Shown: positions 54,346-63,727, numbered from the stretch's first letter. The stretch is 64,000 nt of DNA from Mycoplana rhizolycopersici (GCF_013378445.1 NZ_JABXYK010000004.1:1-64000); one strand, 5' to 3'. A program made the numbers and translations. Notes: generated by a model not told the origin, from the sequence alone.

Positions 54346-55939
54346 GCTGACAGGGCGTGGTGCCTCGCCGGGGCGCGCTCGAGGTCCTGCTCATGTCGCT
54401 GCCGCCGTTGCGCCGAACGGACACGGGGAGGTTCCGACCGACCGCGATGTCGAGAGGCTGGCCGATGCCGTCAACGGCACGATAGACCGGCTGCGCGTGC
54501 TTGCGGAGACCGCAGACCTGCAGAGCGGCGCCATTCTGGAATTCCAGATCGAGATGCTGCGAGATCCGGTTATCGTCAGGCCGAGCTTTGCCCGCATCCG
54601 CGCGGGCGAGAGCGCTTCACGTGCCTGGGTCGCTTCGATGGACGAATATGTCCACGGCTTCGAGGCAGCCGAGGACGAACACATCCGGGCCAGAAGCAGC
54701 GACATGCTGGACATTCGCAACCAGGTGCTCGACATGCTGCTCGGTCAGGTGCCCGCGGACTTTCCGAAAGGCTCGGTATTCGTCGGCCGCGATATCGCGC
54801 CCAGCCAGTTTCTGGCGCACGACTGGTCTGCAGGCGGAGCCATCGTCCTTTCCGGCGGCAGTACGGCCAGTCACGTGGCCATGCTCGCACGAAGCCGCGG
54901 CGTGCCGATGGTGGTCGGGCTCGGCGAGTTTGGGATCGAAGACGGGACGAGGCTTTTTGTCGACGGTGAGGAGGGCCTGGTCGAGCGCGACGAAGGAACG
55001 TTGCGACTTGCCGCCAACGAGAACGCGGCCTCCATCGGCGCTGCGGCATCGTCGCCTCGTGGTCACGCACCGCCTGAACCGGCGCGGACGGCAGACGGCG
55101 TGCTTGTCCGGGTGATGGCGAACATCGACCATCCTGCCGAGTTGCGCGGGCTTTCGCCCTCGGCCTGCGACGGCATCGGACTCTTTCGCACCGAGTATCT
55201 GATGACATCGCCCGGCGATTTCGACGACGAAGACCGGCAGGCACGCTACTATTCCGAGGTGCTGGCCTGGGCCGAGGGCGCGCCGGTAACGATCCGCCTT
55301 TTCGATTTTGGCGGCGACAAGCCACTTCCGCGCACCTCCGTGGACCCGGCCTCCTATCTCGGCCTGCGCGGTATCAGGCTGCTGCTGGCCCGGCCCGACA
55401 TTTTGCGGGTGCAGGTGCGCGCCCTGATGCGCGCCGCGCGGATTGGCAATCTGCAGGTACTGGCGCCGATGGTGACGTCGCCTGACGAGCTTGCGCAGAC
55501 CATCGAGATTTTCGCCGATGAAGCCGAAGATCTGGCGATGCGGGGCATCGCGCATGGTATGCCGCCGCTCGGCATCATGCTGGAAGTGCCGGCTGCGGCG
55601 CTGATGCCGGAGACTTTTGCCGACGCGGCGTTCTTCTCATTCGGGACCAACGATCTCGCGCAGTATCTCACAGCCGCGGCACGTGGCGAGGCAGCCGTTT
55701 CGCACCTGCACGATACCTCCATTGCCGCGACCATGCGGTTCCTCTCGCACACCGTTCCCGCAGCGCTGGCAACCGGCAAGCCGGTCGGGCTGTGCGGTGA
55801 CCTGGCGACGGAGCCGAGCCTGCTGCCAGAGCTCCTGTCGTTCGGCTTCCGTGCGTTTTCGATGCCGCCGGCGCGCATGGCGCTTGTGCGCGAGACGCTT
55901 TCGCGCTTCAACGCGGATGGCAGCGAGGCCGGGGGCTGA
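54329..55939 (+). CDS. Phosphotransferase enzyme I
   Basis: 536 residues from ATG 54329, overlapping the HPr gene by 17 bases, with GAGGAG upstream. It takes phosphate from PEP and transfers it to HPr. Phospho-His in GGSTASHVAMLARSRGVP, PEP-binding barrel with GIGLFRTEYLMTS, FDFGGDKPLP, SFGTNDLAQYL and active Cys in GLCGDLA. There is no N-terminal GAF domain, so it is not the nitrogen-PTS type (PtsP) common in alphaproteobacteria. Confidence 0.93.
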   Translation: MPEALRLTGRGASPGRARGPAHVAAAVAPNGHGEVPTDRDVERLADAVNGTIDRLRVLAETADLQSGAILEFQIEMLRDPVIVRPSFARIRAGESASRAWVASMDEYVHGFEAAEDEHIRARSSDMLDIRNQVLDMLLGQVPADFPKGSVFVGRDIAPSQFLAHDWSAGGAIVLSGGSTASHVAMLARSRGVPMVVGLGEFGIEDGTRLFVDGEEGLVERDEGTLRLAANENAASIGAAASSPRGHAPPEPARTADGVLVRVMANIDHPAELRGLSPSACDGIGLFRTEYLMTSPGDFDDEDRQARYYSEVLAWAEGAPVTIRLFDFGGDKPLPRTSVDPASYLGLRGIRLLLARPDILRVQVRALMRAARIGNLQVLAPMVTSPDELAQTIEIFADEAEDLAMRGIAHGMPPLGIMLEVPAAALMPETFADAAFFSFGTNDLAQYLTAAARGEAAVSHLHDTSIAATMRFLSHTVPAALATGKPVGLCGDLATEPSLLPELLSFGFRAFSMPPARMALVRETLSRFNADGSEAGG

Positions 55940-55940
55940 G

Positions 55941-56339
55941 ATGGCACGCGAGACAAGCGACGATGCAACGGTCGCCTACAAGGCGATCCTGGCTGATATC
56001 ATCGACAGTCGGCCTTCCGGCACCCGCCAGCGACTGGCCGCTGCCTTGGGCAAGCACCGCAGCTTCGTCACGCAGATCACGAGTCCAGGCTACCCGACCC
56101 CCCTGCCCGCCCGCCACCTGGCGACAATCTTCCGGGTTTGCCACATGAGCCCGCCGGAGCAGGAACGGTTTCTGACCGCCTACGAGCAGGCGCACCCCGG
56201 CAAGCTGCCCGAGGTCGCCGCCACCGACGGCCTGCGAACATTGTCGCTGATGGTGCCGGATCTGGGGGACGAACGGAAGAACAGGCAATTCGACGAGGCG
56301 GTGTCGGAGTTCATCGCAAGGCTTGGCAGCCTGCTTTAG
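55941..56339 (+). CDS. Small helix-turn-helix-like protein of the Dha operon
   Basis: 132 residues, one base after enzyme I. The N-terminal part (TRQRLAAALGKHRSFVTQIT) resembles a lambda-repressor-type helix-turn-helix, and HLATIFRVCHMSPPEQERFL a following helix pair. The C-terminal half is helical and unassigned. I do not recognise a named family. Its place inside the kinase operon suggests local regulation or a structural link to the phosphorelay. Confidence 0.65.
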   Translation: MARETSDDATVAYKAILADIIDSRPSGTRQRLAAALGKHRSFVTQITSPGYPTPLPARHLATIFRVCHMSPPEQERFLTAYEQAHPGKLPEVAATDGLRTLSLMVPDLGDERKNRQFDEAVSEFIARLGSLL

Positions 56340-56420
56340 GCGAGCGCTGGCCGGCGTATGGCTACCGCTTGAGGTGGAGGGCGGGCTTGATCTAGGATCG
56401 TGCCGGGGCGGAGGAGGAGC

Positions 56421-57419
56421 ATGAAGAAGTTCATGAACCGGGCGGAGCGGATCGTTGTCGAGAGCCTAGAGGGTTTCGTGCGGGCGCACGACGACGTGCT
56501 GACGTTCGGCAACGGCAGCCGCAATGTCCGCCGTCGCCAGCTGAAACCCGGGAAGGTTGCCGTCATTTCCGGAGGCGGTGCTGGCCATGAGCCGATGCAT
56601 GCGGGGTTGGTAGGGCACGGCATGCTCGATGCGGCCTGTGTCGGCCATGTCTTCACCTCGCCGACGCCGAACCAGATCCTTGACGCGATCGCGGAATGCG
56701 ATACCGGCGCGGGCGTGCTGCTGATCGTCAAGAACTACGACGGCGACGTGATGAATTTCGACATGGCGGCCGAAATGGCGATCGAAGCCGGCCACCGCAT
56801 CGAGACGGTCATCGTCAACGACGACATCGCGGCCTATGATGCCGCGCGCAGTTCGGGACGGCGCGGCGTCGCAGGCACGCTGATCGTCGAGAAGACGGTG
56901 GGGGCAGCGGCCGAGGCCGGTCACTCGCTTGAGGAACTGAAGGCGCTCGGTACACGGACGGTCGCTGCGACGCGCAGCATGGGGGTCGCGCTCCGGGGGG
57001 CAACGGTGCCGGAAACCGCCCGCCAGACCTTTTCGCTCGGGCCGGACGAGATGGAGCTGGGGGTCGGCATTCATGGCGAGCCGGGCCGGTCGCGGATCGC
57101 GTTTCGGGATGCGGATGCAATCGCGGCTTTGGTCTGTGAGGAGCTCATCACCGAGCTCCCGTCTCCGCGAGACGGCCGGATATTGCTGTTCGTCAACGGC
57201 TTCGGCGGAACGCCGGTTTCCGAACTCTATCTGATGTATGGTGCCGTTCGAAGGCTGGTGGAGGCGCGGGGCCTTGTCGTTGCCCGATCGTTGGTCGGTG
57301 CCTACGTCACGTCGCTCGACATGGCAGGACTTTCCGTGACGCTATCGGCACTGGACGCCGATCGCATGAATTTCTGGGATGCGCCGGTGGCCGCGCCGGC
57401 GCTTCGCTGGGGGTGTTGA
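56421..57419 (+). CDS. dhaK: DhaK, substrate-binding subunit of PEP-type dihydroxyacetone kinase
   Basis: 332 residues from ATG 56421 with GGAGGAG upstream. Single DhaK domain with KVAVISGGGAGHEPMHAGLV, LLIVKNYDGDVMNFDMA and substrate-binding His218 in GIHGEPG, the same number as in E. coli DhaK. Together with the separate DhaL, DhaM, HPr and EI it forms a complete PEP-dependent set. Last gene of the operon, facing the convergent GntR gene 26 bases away. Confidence 0.93.
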   Translation: MKKFMNRAERIVVESLEGFVRAHDDVLTFGNGSRNVRRRQLKPGKVAVISGGGAGHEPMHAGLVGHGMLDAACVGHVFTSPTPNQILDAIAECDTGAGVLLIVKNYDGDVMNFDMAAEMAIEAGHRIETVIVNDDIAAYDAARSSGRRGVAGTLIVEKTVGAAAEAGHSLEELKALGTRTVAATRSMGVALRGATVPETARQTFSLGPDEMELGVGIHGEPGRSRIAFRDADAIAALVCEELITELPSPRDGRILLFVNGFGGTPVSELYLMYGAVRRLVEARGLVVARSLVGAYVTSLDMAGLSVTLSALDADRMNFWDAPVAAPALRWGC

Positions 57420-57445
57420 ACCCGTCGATGGTAGGGTTCCGCTTG

Positions 57446-58168
57446 CTACCTGTTGTAGAGCGAGCGTGACCGTTCCAGGTGCTTCAGGATGGCAGCCTCG
57501 GCGCCGTCCGCATCGTTGGCGGCGAGGCGAGCAAGAATCTCTTCGTGCTCGACCAGCGTGAATTTCTCCTTGCCGGTCCAGATCAGCATGTCTGTGTGAT
57601 ATTCCCTCAGCCAGGCCAGCATCGCTTCGCTGACGGCGATGTAGATGGGATTGCCGGAAATCTGCGCTATGCGTGTGTGGAACTGCATGTCGGCGGAGAT
57701 GAACGCTTCGGCGTCTCCGAGCGACGCGCGCTGTTGCTCGATGATGTCATGGAGCTCGGCGATATCGGTCGGCCTTGCCCGTTGCGCCGCCTCCCGCGCC
57801 ATGCCGCGTTCGAAGAAGATGCGCGCGCTTTTCAGGTGCTCGAGGCTGTCGGTCGATTGCGACAGCATGATCTTGGCGGTCAGATCGACCTGACGGAAGA
57901 TCGACCGCGCGGTGACTTTCTGCACCTTGGCGCGCTCGCCATGCGAGATGTTGACGAGCCCCATGTTGGCAAGCGACTGCATGGCCTCGCGAATGGCAGG
58001 CCTGCCGACGCCGAAGCGCTCCATGAGAACCCGCTCCGAAGGCATTTCGTCGCCGGGCTTCAATTCGCCGGACGTGATCATCCGCTCCAGACGGTCGAAC
58101 ACCTCGTCGGAAAGCTTCCGCCGAACAATCGGTTCGCTGACCTGGATCATGGCGTCTCGCTGTCTCAT
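57446..58168 (-). CDS. GntR-family regulator (FadR/FCD type)
   Basis: 240 residues from ATG 58168 with GGGAGG upstream. N-terminal GntR winged helix (LERMITSGELKPGDEMPSER, LMERFGVGRPAIREAMQSLA) and a C-terminal FCD ligand domain with metal-type residues (DMQFHTRIAQISGNPIYIA, EHEEILARLAA). Divergent from the RuBisCO-like gene; the shared 260-base gap carries an imperfect palindrome also found before the ApnO-like gene. Probable repressor of the sugar-acid genes. Confidence 0.93.
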   Translation of the reverse strand: MRQRDAMIQVSEPIVRRKLSDEVFDRLERMITSGELKPGDEMPSERVLMERFGVGRPAIREAMQSLANMGLVNISHGERAKVQKVTARSIFRQVDLTAKIMLSQSTDSLEHLKSARIFFERGMAREAAQRARPTDIAELHDIIEQQRASLGDAEAFISADMQFHTRIAQISGNPIYIAVSEAMLAWLREYHTDMLIWTGKEKFTLVEHEEILARLAANDADGAEAAILKHLERSRSLYNR

Positions 58169-58352
58169 ATTTCGCCTCCCCCTGCGGCGCCGCCCGTCAT
58201 CACCGCGGAGGCGCTGCAACACATTCGATGTGCGCCTGGCTGACCCTGAATCGACATCGACCTTGAGGGGCCAAGCGCTAGCACTTTCGCAGACGGACGG
58301 CAAAGGACAGCGGTGGATATCCGGCCGTCCGGAAATTTTCCGTTGCAGAAAT

Positions 58353-58372
58353 TGGAATACTCATTATACCAG
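58353..58372. promoter_or_regulatory. Candidate GntR operator before the RuBisCO-like gene
   Basis: Imperfect palindrome TGGAATACTCATTATACCA ending in the 14-base element ACTCATTATACCAG (58359-58372). It lies about 60 bases before ATG 58429 and within the divergent GntR promoter region. Confidence 0.65.
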
Positions 58373-58428
58373 ATCACGAGTTGACGCCATGGCAAAGTGA
58401 CGTGGCGAGGAGGAGCAACGGCAATTTC

Positions 58429-59679
58429 ATGATTACGCTGACCTATCGCATCGAGACGCCCGGCAGTGTCGCGGCGATGGCGGACAAGATCGCCAGTGAC
58501 CAGTCGACCGGCACGTTTGTCCCGGTTCCCGGAGAGACCGAGGAGTTGAAGCAGCGCGTTGCGGCGCGCGTTCTCGCGATCCGCCCACTCGAAGAGACCT
58601 ATGCGCCGACATGGCCGGAAGTGGCCCCCGGTGTGAAGCTGAACCGGGCCGATGTCGATATCGCCTTTCCTCTGGACGCGATCGGAACGGATCTCACCGC
58701 CCTGATGACGATCGCCGTCGGGGGCGTTTATTCGATCAAGGGGATGACCGGTATCCGGGTCGTCGACATGAAGCTGCCGGAAGCTTTCCGCGGCGCCCAT
58801 CCCGGGCCGCAGTTCGGGATCGAGGGGAGCCGTCGTCTGACGGGTGTCGAGAAGCGCCCGATCATCGGGACCATCGTCAAGCCCGCCCTCGGGCTGCGTC
58901 CGCGCGAGACTGCCGAGCTTGTGGGCGAGTTGATCGAGTCCGGCGTGGACTTCATCAAGGACGACGAGAAACTGATGAGCCCCGCCTACTCGCCGCTTGC
59001 CGAGCGAGTGGCGGCGATCATGCCGCGCATCCTCGACCACGAGCAGAAGACGGGCAAGAAGGTGATGTATGCCTTCGGCATCTCGCATGCCGACCCTGAT
59101 GAAATGATGCGCAATCACGACCTCGTCCTGAAGGCGGGCGGCAATTGCGCCGTCGTCAACATCAACTCGATCGGCTTCGGCGGCATGAGCTTTCTGAGGA
59201 AGCGCTCGGGTCTGGTGCTGCATGCCCACCGCAATGGCTGGGACATCCTGACGAGGGCTCCGGGCGCCGGCATGGACTTCAAGGTCTATCAGCAGTTCTG
59301 GCGTCTCCTCGGCGTCGACCAGTTCCAGATCAACGGCATCCGGATCAAGTACTGGGAGCCGGACGAAAGTTTCGTTGAATCGTTCAAAGCCGTCAGCGCA
59401 CCGCTTTTCGACTCCTCCGATTGTCCCTTGCCGGTTGCTGGTTCCGGCCAGTGGGGCGGGCAGGCGCCGGAGACCTACCAGCGGACCGGTCGCACGACCG
59501 ATCTGCTCTACCTCTGTGGCGGCGGCATCGTCAGCCATCCAGGTGGACCGGCGGCAGGCGTGCGCGCGGTGCAGCAGGCGTGGCAGGCTGCGGTCGCGGA
59601 TATTCCGCTTGAGGAATATGCGAAGGACCACCCCGAACTTGCCGCCTCGCTTGCAAAGTTTGGCGGCGGCAAGGAGTAA
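58429..59679 (+). CDS. RuBisCO-like protein, probable 3-oxo-isoapionate-4-phosphate-cleaving enzyme
   Basis: 416 residues (MITLTYRIETPGSVAAM), a form IV RuBisCO homologue. It keeps Lys151 (GTIVKPALGL), Lys177 and the acidic pair Asp179/Glu180 (VDFIKDDEKL), so a carbamylated metal site is plausible. The loop-6 GK motif of true RuBisCO is missing (NGIRIKYWEPDE). Next to a DUF1537 kinase and an ApnO-like gene, it fits the D-apionate pathway. There, RuBisCO-like proteins act on 3-oxo-isoapionate 4-phosphate as decarboxylase (OiaX) or transcarboxylase/hydrolase (OiaT); which one cannot be decided here. The GAGGAGGAG site is 14 bases before ATG. Confidence 0.85.
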   Translation: MITLTYRIETPGSVAAMADKIASDQSTGTFVPVPGETEELKQRVAARVLAIRPLEETYAPTWPEVAPGVKLNRADVDIAFPLDAIGTDLTALMTIAVGGVYSIKGMTGIRVVDMKLPEAFRGAHPGPQFGIEGSRRLTGVEKRPIIGTIVKPALGLRPRETAELVGELIESGVDFIKDDEKLMSPAYSPLAERVAAIMPRILDHEQKTGKKVMYAFGISHADPDEMMRNHDLVLKAGGNCAVVNINSIGFGGMSFLRKRSGLVLHAHRNGWDILTRAPGAGMDFKVYQQFWRLLGVDQFQINGIRIKYWEPDESFVESFKAVSAPLFDSSDCPLPVAGSGQWGGQAPETYQRTGRTTDLLYLCGGGIVSHPGGPAAGVRAVQQAWQAAVADIPLEEYAKDHPELAASLAKFGGGKE

Positions 59680-59684
59680 CTGGA

Positions 59685-61019
59685 ATGAGCAGCCCCCTCG
59701 TCAGCTACTATGGCGATGATTTTACCGGTTCGGCCGACGTGATGGAATCGCTCGCCGCGAACGGCATCGAGACGGTCCTGTTTCTCGGGATCCCAGGCGC
59801 CGGCATCCTCGAGCGCTTCAAGGATTGCCGTGCGATCGGCATTGCCGGCACCTCTCGCAGCGAGACGCCGGAATGGATGCAGGAGCACCTCGTTCCTGCT
59901 TTCGGCTGGCTGAAGGCGCTCGGAGCGGCGATCTGCCATTATAAAGTGTGCTCCACTTTCGATTCCGGCCTGCGCGTCGGCAACATCGGCAAGGCGATCG
60001 AGATCGGCAAGGCCCTGTTCGGTCAGCCGGCCGTGCCAGTGATCGTGGGCGCTCCGCAACTGCGGCGCTACACGGCCTTCGGCCATCTCTTCGCCGCCTA
60101 TCAGGGGCAGGTCTATCGCATCGACCGCCATCCAGTGATGAGCCGCCATCCGGTCACGCCGATGGACGAGGCCGACCTTGCGCTGCATCTCGGAAAACAG
60201 ACAAACCTCCCCGTCGCGCTCGCCGATCTGGCGACGATCATGGCTCCCGATGCCGATGCGCGTGTCGACGCTATCGTTGCCGGTGATGCCGGTATCCTCA
60301 TCCTGGATGTGGATTCGGCCGAGTCCCAGGCGGCGGCGGGCCGGCAACTGTGGCGGCTCAAGCAGGACGGCGGCTATTTCGTCGCGGGCTCGTCCGGGGT
60401 GGAATATGCCTTGCTCAGCGCCTGGCGCCAGGGCGGCGTGATCGGCAACCCGGTCGAATTTGCCGAGCCCGGCAAGGTCGAGCGGTTGGCCGTTGTATCC
60501 GGCAGCGTCTCGCCTACGACCGAAAGGCAAATCCGCACGGCGATCGCAGACGGGTTCCAGGGCATCGACCTCGACCCTGTCTCGCTCGTCGGCGAAAGCG
60601 GCGATAGGGCGATCGATGAAGCCGTGGCGTCGGGCCTCGAGGGGCTGAAATCAGGGCGGAGCGTTCTGCTGCACACCGCACTCGGACCGTCCGCCGATCG
60701 CGGATCGGAAATCGACCGCCTGCCGGGCGCCCGCCATCGGCTCGGCCAGGCGCTGGGAACCATCCTTCGCCGCCTCGTCGAGGTCGAAGGTCTCTCGCGC
60801 GCCGTCATTGCCGGCGGTGACACGTCGAGCCATGCCCTGAAGGAACTGCGCGTCGAGGCTTTGACGACGCTTCTGCCGCTGCCCCAGACGCCCGGCTCGC
60901 CGCTGTGCACCGCCCACGGCAGCCATGCGCCGACGGACGGCCTGCAGATCGCGCTGAAGGGCGGCCAGATCGGCACAGATGGCTATTTCGCGCAGATCCG
61001 TGATGGAAGGAGAGCTTGA
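59685..61019 (+). CDS. oiaK: DUF1537 four-carbon/sugar-acid kinase, probable 3-oxo-isoapionate kinase
   Basis: 444-residue ATP-dependent kinase of the OtnK/DUF1537 family. N-terminal YYGDDFTGSADVMESLA binds substrate; ATP-binding motifs VIAGGDTSSHALKEL and ALKGGQIGTDGYF are near the C-terminus. It starts 5 bases after the RuBisCO-like gene. The neighbours suggest 3-oxo-isoapionate as substrate; other DUF1537 kinases use threonate- or erythronate-derived compounds. Confidence 0.85.
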   Translation: MSSPLVSYYGDDFTGSADVMESLAANGIETVLFLGIPGAGILERFKDCRAIGIAGTSRSETPEWMQEHLVPAFGWLKALGAAICHYKVCSTFDSGLRVGNIGKAIEIGKALFGQPAVPVIVGAPQLRRYTAFGHLFAAYQGQVYRIDRHPVMSRHPVTPMDEADLALHLGKQTNLPVALADLATIMAPDADARVDAIVAGDAGILILDVDSAESQAAAGRQLWRLKQDGGYFVAGSSGVEYALLSAWRQGGVIGNPVEFAEPGKVERLAVVSGSVSPTTERQIRTAIADGFQGIDLDPVSLVGESGDRAIDEAVASGLEGLKSGRSVLLHTALGPSADRGSEIDRLPGARHRLGQALGTILRRLVEVEGLSRAVIAGGDTSSHALKELRVEALTTLLPLPQTPGSPLCTAHGSHAPTDGLQIALKGGQIGTDGYFAQIRDGRRA

Positions 61020-61100
61020 AGGAGAATTTCGGCATCGCGGCACGGCTGGACCGGGTCAGGGTGCCTCAACTTTACCACGCATGTGATGGCATGGTGATTG

Positions 61101-61114
61101 ACTCATCATACCAG
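61101..61114. promoter_or_regulatory. Second copy of the GntR-type element
   Basis: ACTCATCATACCAG differs from the copy at 58359-58372 at one base. It lies 40 bases before the ApnO-like start codon, in the 134-base gap after the kinase gene, suggesting a second regulated promoter. Confidence 0.65.
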
Positions 61115-61153
61115 TTGGGCTACGAAATCAAAAACACCTTGAGGTGAGGAAAC

Positions 61154-61981
61154 ATGACTGCAATTGCTCTCTTCGGCGCCGGCGGAAAAATGGGTTACCG
61201 GCTCGCCAAGAACCTGAAAGGCTCGCGTTTTGACGTGCGCCATGTCGAGGTCAGTGACGCCGGCAAGGCGCGCCTGCAGGACGATCTCGGCCTTTCGTGC
61301 GTCCCTGCCGATGAAGCACTGAACGGCGCCGAGGTCGTGATCCTCGCCGTGCCGGACACGGCGATCGGTAAGGTTGCGGCCGGCATCGTCGACAAGCTGA
61401 AGCCCGGCACCATGGTCGTGGCGCTCGACGCCGCAGCCCCGTTCGCGGGCCATCTGCCGGAGCGCGCCGACCTGACCTACTTCGTCACCCACCCCTGCCA
61501 TCCGCCGATCTTCAACGACGAGACCGATCCGGCCGCCAAGCGCGACTTCTTCGGCGGCATCGCCGCCAAGCAGCACATCGTCTCCGCCCTGATGCAGGGT
61601 CCGGAAGAAGCCTACGCGCTGGGCGAGGAAGTCGCCAAGGTCATCTGGGCGCCGGTCATGCGCTCGCACCGCGTCACCGTCGAGCAGATGGCGATGCTGG
61701 AGCCGGGTCTGTCCGAAACCGTCTGCGCCTCGCTCCTGGTCGTCATGCGCCAGGCGATGGACGAATGCGTCCGCCGCGGCGTTGCCAAGGAAGCCGCCCG
61801 CGACTTCCTGCTCGGCCACATGAACGTGCTCGGCGCGGTCATCTTCGAAGAGACGCCCGGCGTCTTCTCGGATGCCTGCAACAAGGCCATCGAGTTCGGC
61901 ATTCCCGCGCTGATGCGCGACGACTGGAAGAACGTTTTCGAACCTCAGGAGATCGCCGAAAGCATTCGTCGCATCACCTGA
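61154..61981 (+). CDS. apnO: D-apionate oxidoisomerase-like NAD(P)-dependent protein
   Basis: 275 residues; start after GAGGTGAGG. N-terminal Rossmann motif IALFGAGGKMGYRLAKNL, then VILAVPDTAIGKVA and THPCHPPIFNDETDP, ending in an all-helical phosphogluconate-dehydrogenase-like domain (VEQMAMLEPGLSETVCASLL). This is the architecture described for D-apionate oxidoisomerase, which makes 3-oxo-isoapionate. Assignment rests on pattern recognition plus the adjacent DUF1537 kinase and RuBisCO-like gene. Confidence 0.75.
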   Translation: MTAIALFGAGGKMGYRLAKNLKGSRFDVRHVEVSDAGKARLQDDLGLSCVPADEALNGAEVVILAVPDTAIGKVAAGIVDKLKPGTMVVALDAAAPFAGHLPERADLTYFVTHPCHPPIFNDETDPAAKRDFFGGIAAKQHIVSALMQGPEEAYALGEEVAKVIWAPVMRSHRVTVEQMAMLEPGLSETVCASLLVVMRQAMDECVRRGVAKEAARDFLLGHMNVLGAVIFEETPGVFSDACNKAIEFGIPALMRDDWKNVFEPQEIAESIRRIT

Positions 61982-61990
61982 TGCCCTCAG

Positions 61991-62009
61991 GAGGGGCCTC
62001 TGGCCCCTC
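61991..62009 (+). terminator. Hairpin between ApnO-like and binding-protein genes
   Basis: Arms GAGGGGCC / GGCCCCTC around TCT, followed by CCCTTTC. It is a weak intrinsic terminator or mRNA stabiliser 10 bases after the ApnO-like stop. Confidence 0.5.
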
Positions 62010-62026
62010 CCCTTTCGCCCCGATGA

Positions 62027-63004
<978 letters not shown>

Positions 63005-63078
63005 ATCCTCCCAGGATAGGCTGCGGGGTGGAGCGATCCACCTCGCGGCCGCATAATTTTATGACGGAGTGAGTTTCC

Positions 63079-63726
63079 ATGCCATTCATCCGGACTGGGA
63101 CGCTGACCGCTATGGTCGCGCTCGCGCTGGCTTTGTCGGCTTGCAAGATCATCAAGACGCCGACGGCGGAAGAAGCGGCCGAAGCCGCAAGCGGCGGGTT
63201 CAATCCCGAACGGCAGGCAAGCGAGCTCTGGGAGCCGAAGGTGCTCCCCTACCTTGACCAGCGAGCCGGCAGTTTCCAGGAGGTCTCTGCATTGGCAGGG
63301 AGCGATCCCGCTGCCGCAGGCGCCAAGTACGGCCACAAGGAAGAACAGGGAAGTGCGCCCTGGACGTTTGCGGCCAAGGTGTCGGGTACGGTCGTCAAGG
63401 CGGAGACGAAATCGCGCGCCGCCTATCTCGACACCGATGTCGATGGTGACGGAAAAGCCGATGTGCGCATCCAGATCGGCCCGGTCATCAAGGGCACGGC
63501 AATCCGCGACAGCCTGAACTTCGTCAATTTCAACGAGTTCAAGAACCAGATCCAGTGGGCAGAATTCGGCAAGGCCTTCAACAACCACCTGAACGCGGTG
63601 ACGCTGGACAAGCTCCCACGCGAAGGGTTGGAAGGCAGGAAGGTCGAGGCCGTCGGCGCCTATCCGCTGCCGGCGAAGGGACAATTGCCGCTTCTGACGC
63701 CGGCGACAATCACGATCGGGGATTGA
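63079..63726 (+). CDS. DUF2291 family lipoprotein
   Basis: 215 residues with a lipobox (ALALSAC, Cys21). The mature part contains YGHKEEQGSAPWTFAAKVSG, YLDTDVDGDGKADVRIQIG and VNFNEFKNQIQWAEFGKAFN, typical of DUF2291. Such lipoproteins are encoded inside ribose-type ABC operons; their role is not established. The ATPase gene starts one base after its stop. Confidence 0.88.
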   Translation: MPFIRTGTLTAMVALALALSACKIIKTPTAEEAAEAASGGFNPERQASELWEPKVLPYLDQRAGSFQEVSALAGSDPAAAGAKYGHKEEQGSAPWTFAAKVSGTVVKAETKSRAAYLDTDVDGDGKADVRIQIGPVIKGTAIRDSLNFVNFNEFKNQIQWAEFGKAFNNHLNAVTLDKLPREGLEGRKVEAVGAYPLPAKGQLPLLTPATITIGD

Positions 63727-63727
63727 A

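Noticed and set aside
58429-59679. True RuBisCO large subunit
   Set aside because: The loop-6 GK motif is missing and no small subunit or phosphoribulokinase is nearby; it is a RuBisCO-like protein.
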